From positions 72,831,203 to 72,895,202 of the forward strand of contig NC_085139.1 in the NCBI RefSeq assembly GCF_024139115.2: a stretch of 64,000 nucleotides of DNA, written 5' to 3'. Below the pieces are notes generated by a model, which did no database searches, was not told the origin of the DNA, and saw only the letters and a list, made by a program, of their open reading frames with translations. The position numbers were made by a program, and so were the translations under genes. This document shows, in pieces, positions 44,341-54,268 of the stretch. How positions within the stretch are numbered: position 1 is the stretch's first letter; each line of letters starts with the position of its first letter. This DNA comes from Armigeres subalbatus. Lineage: Eukaryota; Arthropoda; Insecta; Diptera; Culicidae.

Positions 44341-45310
44341 TTCCAATACTGCAAGCTGATCAATATTTCCTGGCGAACTAATGCACAATGGTCGGATTCG
44401 TCAAATTTAACATCATAATTTGGTAAGTCGAAAATCATCAGCGCTAGAGTTTTGACGTCTTCGGAAGAAATTTCTTACAAGAAAGATCTATTTTATTTGT
44501 AAGTGCTGAATCTTTTGTGATAAGTTTTGTGAAATGTATTCTTTAATCTTTCGAATTAAGGGGGTCGAACTTTTCTACAATGTTGTAGACAATTCAATTT
44601 AATTCTTTTTTGTTGTGAAAATATAAATTTAGCTCATATAGTCAACGTTTTTTTGACAAAATTACGAAATTTGGATAACGTTGACCTGAAAGAAATAATT
44701 ATTAGCTCCTGATTCTGTTTCTATTTTTAAAAACTATTTTAGCATCGCTTCACGGTCCTCGGACGGCGGATCTTTAGTTACATAAGATTATTGATAGCTT
44801 CATTTTCAAGCATGTTATTGGCGTTTTCAAGCTTTTCGTATTTCTCCATGAGAGTAGCGCTTTCAAGCATTCGTTTCATGCGAGCACGTTGAAAAGCGGT
44901 CCATTAGTTCAAAAGGATTGTATGACATTTACCAGAAAACTGTTTGTCAGAATAATTTTTGCGAGAAACCCATTTACCAGAATTTAGAAAGTGCCAGAAA
45001 GCCAGAATAGACCATTTGCCAGAATGTACCGATCCCCAGAAGCAGTAAAACAGTTAAAGAATAGAGATATAAGCATGAGTCTGACGTAAAGGTTAGTATA
45101 TGGAGCATTACGCATACGACAAAAGTGAAGGTAATTTTGCATAACGGGGATTTGGCATGATACAGTAATGAAGGGTTCTTCCTCAAAGGAATTATTTATG
45201 ATTACAGAAAATTTTCGGAAAGATGGATATTATTAATCAAAAAAATACATTTATATTTGCCTACTATTTGCCAAACAAAGCTGTTTACGAATGGATATCA
45301 TCACAATTAA
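44341..45310. other. Intergenic, no gene seen
   Basis: AT-rich sequence. CCAGAA motifs are repeated at 44930-45045 (ACCAGAAA, GCCAGAAAG, TTGCCAGAATG) as a loose short-period repeat. No gene visible. Confidence 0.4.
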
Positions 45311-45329
45311 AATAAATTGCAGATTTCTG

Positions 45330-45495
45330 TGAAATTTCACCGAAATCTCACCAGCAGAACTGTTCGGTGAATATTTTTTCAAATTTACGGTGGTTTTGAC
45401 AGTTGAACAAAGGAAAAATTTGGTGAACTATTCACCGAACAATTCGGCTGTTGACATTCCGGTAAATTGAAGCAAAATTCACCAAAATCTGTGAA
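45330..45495. repeat. Imperfect palindrome, CAGATTTCTGTGAA type
   Basis: The left side GCAGATTTCTGTGAAATTTC with ACCGAAATCTCACC, then CTGTTCGGTGAATAT, is partly mirrored by ATTCACCGAACAATTCGGCT, TCCGGTAAATTGAAGCAAAA and TTCACCAAAATCTG. It is probably an old MITE of about 165 bp. No clear TSD. Confidence 0.55.
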
Positions 45496-45729
45496 AAGGT
45501 TTAAGTGTGATAACATTTTGCCTCATTCCGGATGCAGAATTCATTACAAAGATTGAATCATATCTACCATTGCCTTGGAAACTTGTGGTCGCGAAAGGAT
45601 GATGATACCAGCAAATGCTTGCTTCCTGCGAAAGGATTATACCAGGGGAACCGAAATCCGTACAGCACCGAAATCCGTCCACGTTATGAGATGTCAAAAA
45701 ATACAACAGGATTTAACTTAACTTTGCTT

Positions 45730-45985
45730 AGCTTAGCTTGATTGACTGTCGTAGTTGCAAGTCGTGATTGGCCGAGAAACAACAAATAATGCACAGCTCA
45801 TTAATTGAATAGTTTTCTCGGGACTAGAAAGCTATTTTCACTGTACATGCTTCGGAGTTTCTTTAATTCAAGACCAATAACGATGCCGGCCACGTCCTCA
45901 CAGTCAATTAGGATAAGGGGAGGAAAATTAGTTCGACACTCATTGCTACAAGAGACCGAGAAATCCTCTGCATCTCCATGAGCGC
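45730..45985. repeat. Dispersed repeat fragment shared with 58.1 kb
   Basis: CTTAGCTTAGCTTGATTGAC at 45725 resembles the CTTGAG-type SINE end. Further on, CACAGTCAATTAGGATAAGG, then TTCGACACTCATTGCTACAA and GAGAC, match 58113-58180 with scattered differences. It seems to be a decayed copy of an uncharacterised Aedes repeat. Confidence 0.55.
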
Positions 45986-47130
45986 ACTGGAAAGGAATAG
46001 TATGTTAGTTGGGAATGAAACATATTGGAGATCGCCTTGGTAAGCGACTAATTATTTTCTTTCAAACGACGCCATATTCATAATGATACAAAAACGAAAA
46101 GCAGCGCGTGTCTTACGTATTTTTCCGAATCAGTCGATTCGATATCTTAAACCGGCCGATCGCTCTGCTTACCGGAGAAACACGACTGGACAAGAAACAA
46201 ATTATCATTTTCTCAATAATTTCAAAAAGGGTTTAAGCTAATTAATTTATAAATTATTTATCTTAACTTGGTCGTATGCTTGACAGCAAGCCTTTTGGTC
46301 ATTGAAAGAGAAAGTAGGCTCTGAAATTGGCATAACAAAAAATAAAAACAAATCGGTTCCCATCAAATACGAAGTTTTAAGTGCTATTTGCTCGCGTGTT
46401 AACCCTTTAACCCCTTTAAAGCCTCAAAAGTACCTGTACTAAAATTTCAAATAGCAATGAATAAAGTAAGATCAGTGGAATGAAAATCTTAAAGAACGTT
46501 TCTCAAGGTGCATGTTGAACTATTTGCGGCAGTAGTTTAGTTAATTTATCTGATTCAATTCAAATATTTAGACAAACAATAACTGTACAGATTTTGATTC
46601 TATGAGTTGGCAACACAAAAATAATATTTAGACTTATTGCTGAGAACTAAAAAATTAACAAAAGTAATAAGAGCAGTAGAGCAAAAAGACATGAAAAGCT
46701 ACCATTGTGACAGGGTTATTATGACTACACGGATTTCGCGGATCTGGCGCGAGTTAACATAACGATTATTGGGCTTCGCGCGGATTTAGTTTTAGGGGAA
46801 AATTTTACAAATAAAATCCTAGATCTAAGAATGCTTATTTGAAAATTAGCTTTATGTATATCTAGATGTCATGGGCGTAGCCAGGATTTCGAGTAGGAGG
46901 GAGGCACCGTTTTCGTAGTTTTCTAAAACACATGAATATTAGTGCTTTGCACTATTTCCTTCTAAGTTTCAAAAACTTTAAAATCAAATCCACAATCAAC
47001 AGTGAAGGCTGGATCACAATAGCGCGTTGCGCGTTGCATCGCGCTGGTCGTTGAAATCAGCGTTTTGTACTAAAACGCAACGCCAATGAACGTGACGAAC
47101 TCACACCGACAATGCAACGTTCGTGTTGTG
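45986..47130. other. Intergenic, no gene seen
   Basis: AT-rich unique sequence. ATGGGCGTAGCCAGGATTTC at 46869 resembles the end of a dispersed insect DNA element, and a GCGCGTTGCGCGTTGCATCG stretch at 47021 looks like another element end. Neither could be extended to a full element. Confidence 0.4.
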
Positions 47131-47144
47131 CGTTTATTTTACAA

Positions 47145-48440
47145 CAATGATGGGAGTTCCTCCTGCAATTCTTCCGGGAGTTTTTACGGGAGTTCCTTCG
47201 AGAATTCCCCCGGTAAATCCACTGGCAGTTTCTACGAGAATTCCTCCGGGAGTTTCACCGGCAGTTCCTCCGGGTGTTCTTCTGAGGAGGAACTCCCAGA
47301 GTAATTTCTGGAGGAGCTCCCGAAGGAGGAATCCGGAGGGATTCCTGGAAAAATTTTCAGAGGAATTCTCGGAGGAACTGCCGGTGGAACTTCTGGAGAA
47401 ATTTCTTGAAGAACTACAGGAAGAATTTCCGGAGTAAATCCTGAAGGAATTACCGGAGGTACTTCCGTAAGAACTCCCGGATGAACTCTCAAATGAACTT
47501 CCGTAGGAATTCCGTGAGGAACTCCTGGAAGAATTCTTATCGGACCTCCCGAAGGAACTCCCAGAGAAATTCTCGGAGGAGTTTCTGGAGGAATTTGTAG
47601 ATAAATTCCTAAAGAAAGCCTAAATGCATTCCTGAAAGAAAGGCTGAATGAATTCCCGGAGGAACTACTGGTGGAACTCCCGGAGGAATTTTCAGAGGAA
47701 CAGCCGGTGAAATACCCGGATTTGAATTTCTAGAGGAACTTCCAGAATCCCATTTCCCGTGAAATTCCTGCCAAATATCCTCCAGGAATTCCCTGTGAAG
47801 TTCCTGGAGGGATTTCCGGAGGAACTCTTGAAAAAACTCCTGGAGGAGCTCTCGGAGAAACTCTCACAAGCACGTCCAGAGGTATTTCCACAAGGAAATA
47901 ATCCTGAAATATTTCTTGGGGAAGTTCCTGAAGAAATTCCCGGAGAAATATCTGAAGAAATTCCCGGAAAAATATCAAGAGGAATTAATGGAGAAATTCC
48001 CAAATGAAATCCTGAAAGTACTCCCAGATAAATTGCTGTAGAAATTACTGGATAACTTCCAGGGGGTTTGTATTGATGAAATTCCTGGAAGAACCCTTGG
48101 AAGATATCCTGAAGGAACTCTAAAATTAATTTCTGGATGAAATTCTGGAGTAAATTCTGAGTGAAGACCGGAAAATATTCCAGGACGATTCCGCGGGAAA
48201 ATTCCTAAAGGATTTCCTGGAGAAGTACCTGAAGGAATTCCGGTAAAAATATACTAAAGAAATTTTTAGAGGAATTCTTGAAGGATATTCTGAAGTAATT
48301 GCGAAAAGAATTCTGGAATAAAATCCTAGAGGATTTCGCTATTGAATTTATGAAGGTATTCCCGGAAAAAATAGTGGAAGTTATCCGGAGGCATTAAAGG
48401 AAGAGTTTCTGGGGGAGTTCGGAGAAGTTCGTAGAATTCC
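47145..48440. repeat. 24-bp GGAATTCC/GGAGGAACT array
   Basis: Units of 24 bp (two 12-bp halves), for example GAATTCTCGGAGGAACTGCC plus GGTG, GAACTTCTGGAGAAATTTCT plus TGAA, and GAACTCTCAAATGAACTTCC plus GTAG. The 3n period opens frames on both strands (47123-47437, 47232-47492, 47692-48003, 47759-48007), giving Pro/Ser/Gly or Glu/Leu-rich repeat proteins that should not be annotated. It is most regular at 47330-47560 and decays beyond 48000. Confidence 0.88.
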
Positions 48441-49000
48441 GAATTGGATCGGCAAATAGCTTCTCAACGAATGGAATATGATGTACTTAGTTTTATCACA
48501 GACAAACAGACGTAGCTCTTAGTGAAAAATAGTTGAAAATTCTCTTCAACGGAAGATAGACACATCATTAGCGCCATCTCTTGTACAATCTACTCGAATC
48601 TATAAACTTCCACGGCAACACGCCACTCTACAAGCAAAACCTTGATTATCGCTGCTATGGTGATGTCTTGTTAATGCTTATTGATTCAGATGCACGACAC
48701 ACATCAAAGTGTTGAATTGAAAATAATTAGTATTCGAAATACATATAGTAATTACCATAATCCGGGGGAACATTGATCAATTTTGTGATTGTTTTGTAAA
48801 TATTTCTTCCGTGAGTGAAATGATGGCTTTTCTCATATTTTTATTACGAGTGCTGCTACATGTAGAACGTATAAGGCTGTTGTTCTTGATTATTTGATAA
48901 CTATAAACATTTAAAAAAAATATTTTTCGTTAATTTTTATTTTTTTATTTATCATTTATTGTGTCGGCAAACGCTTTAAGGTAGGCAATTATAGTTGAAT
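48441..49000. other. Intergenic, no gene seen
   Basis: AT-rich unique sequence between the 24-bp array and the following MITE. Confidence 0.4.
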
Positions 49001-49206
49001 TACACTGGATTTTGTTTTTACACGATTTACATTTTCTCAATTTTCCACTCATCCTAAATGTTTAACGTATATTAATTGTCATGTGATTTTTCTTTGATTT
49101 ATTCTGGATTTTTGAAACATGTTGCGAAGAGATTGGTGGCAAATTGAAGTCACACGATCAAAAATACGAGCGAAAAAAAAATCGTGTAAAAACAAAATCC
49201 TGTGTA
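49001..49206. mobile_element. 206-bp MITE with 27-bp TIR and TA target
   Basis: The left end TACACTGGATTTTGTTTTTA plus CACGATTT (49001-49028) is mirrored by AAATCGTGTAAAAACAAAAT plus CCTGTGTA (49179-49206), with a single mismatch. The outer TA pair fits the Tc1/mariner target site. Interior AT-rich, non-coding. Confidence 0.9.
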
Positions 49207-49505
49207 TCTTATGCTTAGGCGATGTGCATCGATTGTTTCGAGAAAGGCATCATCACCACTAGTGGAATTATTTTGTTTTTCAACAATAAAAATCAAAATT
49301 TTGGAACAAAAACTATGGATCAATCAAGAAAATAAGATTACTTATAGTTTAGAGTGCTTTCTTAGCAGCTTGCAGTGAGTTCAAAAATTAATGGTAATTA
49401 CATAGAAAAAAATACTAATTCATCCGAAAGTTATATCATTCAGCAGCAAATTTAGTCAACATTAAGATACCTATCTCACAATAAGTACTTGTAATAACAG
49501 ACAAT

Positions 49506-49798
49506 GGGGCCCTCCTTAGCCGTGCGGTAAGACGCGCGGCTACAAAGCATGACCATGCTGAGGGTGGCTGGGTTCGATTCCCGGTGCCGGTTCTAGGCAA
49601 TTTTCGGATTGGAAATTGTCTCGACTTCCCTGGGCATAAAAGTATCATCGTGCTAGCCTCATGATATACGAATGCAAAAATGGTAACCTGGCTTAGAAAC
49701 CTCGCAGTTAATAACTGTGGAAGTGCTTAATGAACACTAAGCTGCGAGGCGGCTCTGTCCCAGTGTGGGGATGTAATGCCAATATGAAGAAGAAGAAG
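49506..49798 (+). mobile_element. Feilai-type tRNA-derived SINE
   Basis: Starts GGGGCCCTCCTTAGCCGTGC. It has the A-box region, then a perfect B-box GGTTCGATTCC at 49570-49580, the tRNA-unrelated GGATTGGAAATTGTCTCGAC body, and ends in (GAA)n. The direct repeat AATAACAGA-n-AAT at 49493-49505 and 49799-49811 (13 bp, one mismatch) gives exact ends and a length of 293 bp. This is the Feilai family as known from Aedes aegypti. The minus frame at 49436-49648 is a shadow. Confidence 0.9.
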
Positions 49799-49817
49799 AA
49801 TAACAGAAAATAATAAT

Positions 49818-50100
49818 TTATTCACTTGTCATGAGACGAGTTTGCACCATCCCATTTGATTCCACCACTTGATTGTACCTTCAAGGATACGTATTTCGAC
49901 CACAACAGTAAGGTCGTCTTCAGTGTCTCGTACTTGACTCGACCTAGTCAACTGAAGACGACTTTACTGTTGAGGTCGAAATACGTATCTGTCAAGGTAC
50001 AATTAAGTGGTGGAATTAAATGGGATTGTACAAACTAGCCTTATGACAAGTGAAGACATTCCACTAAAAAGCTCAACATAATTTTCTTAATAACATAATT
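49818..50100. mobile_element. Palindromic MITE, TACGTATTTCGACC type (copy 1)
   Basis: The two halves are inverted copies: ATTCCACCACTTGATTGTAC, GGATACGTATTTCGACC and GTCGTCTTCAGTGTCTCGTA on the left, and AAGACGACTTTACTGTTGAG, GGTCGAAATACGTATCTGTC and GTGGTGGAATTAAATGGGA on the right. The right end extends to CATTCCACTAAAAAGCTCAA and TTTTCTTAA; the left end lacks that part. The same family occurs at 52165, 56825 and 59215. Confidence 0.87.
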
Positions 50101-50232
50101 TATTCATTTCTTGAAAATGGTTAAGCTGATCAATGTTACCCCGACGAATCCCCCGGATAACGGTAATTAGTGCTTTATTACGCAGCCAAAGATCAGTCTT
50201 GATTTTATGATAATTAATACTATACCATGTAG

Positions 50233-50936
50233 ATTAGACTGGCCCAGGAAACAAAAAGTTGTCTAATTCCACGGGGCACCCCCAGGATTGTGTCTTTGGG
50301 TGAGAAAATCAATCTCTGAAAATTTCAGCTCAATCGCTTGTTGCATAAGCTGGCGCATTTGATTTGAAGTTTGTATGGGGATTTCAGCCAAAATGTATAG
50401 GAAAATACACCTCCATCACTCTTTCGATCTGAAGATTGTTTCTGATTGCTCGATTGACCTCAGAATTGCAAAAACGGCAGTTGGTATGCTACAGAACAAT
50501 TTCACAGAACATTGTATGATGATTAAATGAACTTTTATATAGGTTTCGGCTGATGCGATTCGATAAAAAAACCCAAAAATACACAAATCAGCTCCTAATA
50601 AATCAGCCGAAAATTATATAAAAGTTCATTTAATCATCATGCAATGTTCTGTGAAATTGTTCTGTAGCATACCAACTGCCGTTTTTGCAATTCTGAGGTC
50701 AATCGAGCAATCAGAACCAATTTCCAGATCGAATGAGTGACGGAGGTGTATTTTCCTATACATTTTGGCTGAAATCCCCATACAAACTTCAAATCAAATG
50801 CGCCAGCTTATGCAACAAGCGATTGAGCTGAAATTTTGAGAGATTGATTTTCTCACCCAAAGACACAATTCTGGGGGGTGCCCCTTGGAATTCGACAACA
50901 TTTTTTTCTGCCCATAGAAATCTGGGCCAGTCTAAT
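50233..50936. mobile_element. Foldback element, ~310-bp arms
   Basis: Starts ATTAGACTGGCCCAG and ends CTGGGCCAGTCTAAT. The inverted similarity runs nearly to the centre (TGCGCCAGCTTATGCAACAA, CCATACAAACTTCAAATCAA, ACCAACTGCCGTTTTTGCAA, AAAGTTCATTTAATCATCAT). Around 100 bp near 50550-50600 form the loop. GTAG occurs directly on both sides (50229-50232, 50937-50940), a possible 4-bp TSD. No open frame. A one-arm copy is at 51742-52036. Confidence 0.9.
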
Positions 50937-51299
50937 GTAGATGATGATGATATGAAGTATTCTTGATTAAGTTAAAACCCTGAACAAATGACAAATTCTT
51001 TCTACAATATGCATTTCGTGACGACCATTCCTATTTCCAATTTGGTTCTGAATATTTCTAACAAACTCTTTAACTTTTAGCTACCTTTCTATACATTCAT
51101 ACTACTCTATCTTTTGAACTTGGGGCAATACCGCCTTCGACACTGAATGTATCCAGAGTTCTGGGTCTTAGATCTCACTGATAGTCTGGTGCTTATAAAA
51201 AAAATGTTCATCATTATCTTTATTATAGTTGAGTTTTCTTGTCCTCAGATACATTCAATCTATTTTTATTTGGTGGGGTTTTGGTCACCGTAAAACTTT

Positions 51300-51366
51300 A
51301 TATTTTCTGGTTTGATGATTTTTATCGGTGATCATCACCGATAAAAATCAACAAACCAGAAAATAT
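51300..51366. repeat. Near-perfect ~30-bp-arm palindrome
   Basis: TATTTTCTGGTTTGATGATT plus TTTATCGGTGATCATCACCG, followed by its reverse complement, gives a hairpin with a single loop-out and GATC at the centre. ATTCAATCTATTT occurs on both sides (about 51248 and 51366), as if the palindromic segment were inserted with a short duplication. Confidence 0.85.
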
Positions 51367-51741
51367 TCAATCTATTTGCATGCGGTTGCACCATAATGAT
51401 GGCCTTACTATTTCGAACAATTTTGTAGAACAACAGTTTTTTCTAAAAAATATAGTTTTGGCGTAAAATTCATCTTTCCGCGTAAATCTGTATCCTGGAG
51501 CATAGTGCATTCTAATAGCCAGGCGGCACTAAAAAATCAGATCAATCCACCTGCAATGATGATGCCTCCATCGGTGCATTAGGGAGGATATTGAAAAAAA
51601 ATTACATAAGAAAAGTCTAAAATAGCACTTTAGGTAAATGGGTTTCAATTTATCATTGATTTACGTTTTATTGATATACCTCATAGCAAAAATAAATCTG
51701 ATTATTCACCCTAGCGGTTTCCTAGTTTCTTTAATCGACGT

Positions 51742-52036
51742 ACAATGTTCTGTGCAATTGTCCTGTAACATACCAACTGACCTTTTTGCAATTTTGAGCT
51801 CAACCGAGCAATCAGAACTAATTTCCAGATCAAATGAGTGACGAAGGTGTATTTTCCCATATATTTCGACTGAAATCCCCATAAAAACTTCATATCAAAT
51901 GCGCCAGCTTATGCAACAAGCGATTGATCTGAAATTTTGAGAGATTATTTTTCTCACCAAAAAACACAATCCTGGGGGGTGCCACGTGGAATTCGACAAC
52001 ATTTTTTCTCGCCATACTAAGCTGGGCCAGTCTAAT
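51742..52036. mobile_element. Single arm of the foldback element
   Basis: ACAATGTTCTGTGCAATTGT through CTGGGCCAGTCTAAT at 52022-52036 corresponds to the right arm of the 50233-50936 element with about 10% differences. The left arm and loop are absent. Either a solo arm made by deletion, or a separate insertion of a truncated copy. Confidence 0.85.
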
Positions 52037-52164
52037 AAATATGTTTGTCAGAATTTAGGTCGGCAGCGGCGGCGTGAATCGGCGTGCCATTTTTATTATT
52101 CTTAAAGATTTTTTTTTCGGGACATTTTCGGGACATTTTCAAGACATAAACAGGACAATCTCAT

Positions 52165-52320
52165 TTAACTCCACCACTTAAGTCGAGTCAAGTACGAGAC
52201 ACTGAAGACGAAATACGTATCAGTCAAGGTACAATTACGTGGTGGAATTAAATGGGATTGTACAAACTCGTCTTATGACAAGTGAAGACATTCCACTAAA
52301 ATGCTCAAAATAATTTTCTT
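52165..52320. mobile_element. Palindromic MITE, TACGTATTTCGACC type (copy 2, partial)
   Basis: ACTCCACCACTTAAGTCGAG, GAAATACGTATCAGTCAAGG and GTGGTGGAATTAAATGGGAT, then ATTCCACTAAAATGCTCAAA and TTTTCTTAA at 52320. Most of the left half is deleted. The right terminus agrees with copy 1, which supports the AATTTTCTTAA end. Confidence 0.8.
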
Positions 52321-52860
52321 AACGGGACAATCTTTTGAATTTCACCGAAAACATCTGATGAACTTCCCTAGAAAATTCTCTAAGTTCTTCCAGAATACTC
52401 ATTTGAAAATTATTTTTGGATTTCCTAAGGGGACTATTTTGAAGTTTTGATAATTCTTTAGAATTGCCAGGAGAAGTTTTATGGAATAGGACATCAGGAT
52501 GATTGTTTGGAATTTCCGTGAAAAATAGTTCGGAATTAACATGAGAAATTGTCCAAATTGGTTTCAAATTTCTGTAGCAGATTATGCAGAATACCCGCGG
52601 AAATTTCCTTGGAATTTTTGTCGAGTGTTCTTTCAAATTAACACAGAATATTATTTGGAATATCCGTGGGGAACTCTAAGTTGTTTACACAGGAAACTTT
52701 GTGGAATTTTAAAATTTCATCGACAACTATTCTATATTTAAAAGGATTTTTTTTTGCAATTGAAGAATGAAGGAATTTCTTTTGATATCTACGGGAAATG
52801 TTTTGTATTGTCCATAAGATTTTTTTTCGGAAATTCCACGAGAAATTATTAAAAAGGAGA
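52321..52860. repeat. Degenerate GGAATTT minisatellite
   Basis: Loose repeats of GGAATTTCCGTGGAATTTT and related motifs. The period is unclear (about 21-24 bp). It is probably a decayed member of the same class as the 47-kb and 2.7-kb arrays. Frames 52319-52636 minus and 52541-52741 plus derive from it. Confidence 0.6.
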
Positions 52861-53580
52861 AGCGTCGCTTTGGCCGAAAATCTTTCGACGGAAAGCCATT
52901 TGGTCGAATAACGAAATGAAAGTTTGAACGAAACGGTTATTAGATTGAAAACGGTTTGGCCGAAAATTTCATTTTGCCAAAGCGATATATGGCTGAATTG
53001 GTCATTTGCCCAAAAAGCCGTTTGTCCTTACGGATTGTTTGGCTGAAATGGTCATTTGGCCGAAAAGGTCATCAGGTCGGAAATGCGTTTGGTCGAAATG
53101 GTCGTTTGACAGAATTTGGCCTAACGGGTAATAAGGTCAAAAATGTCCACCCGTTTGGCCAAATGGCATTTCTGCCAAACGACCTTTTCGCCCAATTTTT
53201 TTTGCTTCAATAAAGTATATTTTTGCACATGAATAATAGTAAATGGGGTGATTCAAATATGACGTCCACTATCTTTTTAGGATTTTTAGAGACCCCCCCC
53301 CCCTACTGTCACGCTTTTTTGTATACCTAGTACATGTACTATCACAAAATCTTTGACCCCCGCCCTTTAATACCTGTGACATCATTTTTGAACGAACCCT
53401 AAATCTTCGACCAAAGAACCATTTCAGCAAATAGTATTTTCGTTCTAATGACCTAAATGGTCAATCGATTTTTTCGGTCAAATGACCAATTCGGCCGAAC
53501 GACATTTTCTGTTGTTTGTTCATTTCAGCTAAATGACATTTTTGGCCAGATGGATTTTGGTCTATAGGTTTGTTCTGAAA
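52861..53580. repeat. GGCCGAAA-type ~17-bp array, split by a MITE
   Basis: Units such as TTGGCCGAAAATCTTTCGAC, GGTCATTTGGCCGAAAAGGT and GGTCATCAGGTCGGAAATGC run to about 53215. Inverted-sense units (GACCATTTAGG, GGTCAAATGACCAATTCGGC, AGCTAAATGACATTTTTGGC) follow from about 53405 to 53580. A MITE at 53244-53401 sits between them. The change in strand sense across the MITE suggests two arms of a foldback-like element. Confidence 0.75.
53244..53401 (-). mobile_element. ~157-bp MITE, GGGGTGATTCAAA type (copy 2)
   Basis: GGGGTGATTCAAATATGACG, TCTTTTTAGGATTTTTAGAG, a C-tract, TGTCACGCTTTTTTGTATAC and CTAGTACATGTACTATCACA, then ATCATTTTTGAACGAACCCT. This is the reverse complement of 17395-17551 with scattered differences and marks the family ends. 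Confidence 0.82.
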
Positions 53581-54174
53581 AATGATATATTCGGGCCATC
53601 CCGTCTTTTGGCAAAAAGTCATTCAGCAGAAATCCAGTGTCAACAAAAGTTTCAACGTGATGTTGTGGGGATGTCATTACCGAAACTGCACTGAATCTTC
53701 AAAATTTCCACGCAATTGTGTAGCTCCAGGCTGTAGGCTGGAGCGAAATGCAATGACTGCAGCTCTCCGTCGGTGTGTGTGTACGCCACGGAGATCTGAC
53801 CAGAATATGCCGAGTCATGGCTTGCTGCTCACCGATTGACACGCTAAGGTGGTTAAATATAATCACACGCTGATGGTGACTTACCCAAACCCCACAACAA
53901 TATGCTGCGGACAAATTTGAATTGTCGTGGGTTATTGAAGATCAGCGCCGCGACAAATTTTAAATAGCAGCGCACCGATAAAAAATATCGGCGGTGGCGG
54001 CGTGCTAAAAACTGGTGGGGCGCGGCGGCTCACACCTTCAATCCCATTCAAATACTAGAGTTCCCTTTACTCTTTGGCTGGCTATCTTATTTTCAACAGG
54101 TTATGGGCCCAAAACGGTTTCGGATCTACAGCTTAGCCATAAAGACGTAATCGTAGTATGCAATCCATCAACGC
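53581..54174. other. Intergenic, no gene seen
   Basis: Mixed composition. A GGCGGTGGCGGCGTG and GGGGCGCGGCGGC stretch at 53990-54030 is GC-rich and slightly repetitive, and a relative of it (GGTCGGCAGCGGCGGCGTG) lies at about 52063. No supported gene. Confidence 0.4.
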
Positions 54175-54268
54175 ACAACTGTCATTTTTATTATTGCATG
54201 CGTGGAATAATAAAAATGACAGTTGTTCGTGGCCTCCGTTTTGAATGGAGTGCTCTTGAAAACACGAA
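54175..54268. repeat. Hairpin plus ~70-bp dispersed module (copy 2)
   Basis: ACAACTGTCATTTTTATTAT (54175 onward) and ATAATAAAAATGACAGTTGT (ending 54226) are inverted arms around a short GCATGCGTGGA loop. The right arm continues into the module also found at 20009-20077 (GGCCTCCGTTTTGAATGGAG, CTCTTGAAAACACGA). Confidence 0.8.

Noticed and set aside
47123..48007. Proline- or glutamate-rich repeat proteins on both strands
   Set aside because: They come from the 24-bp array, whose period of 3n keeps any stop-free phase open.
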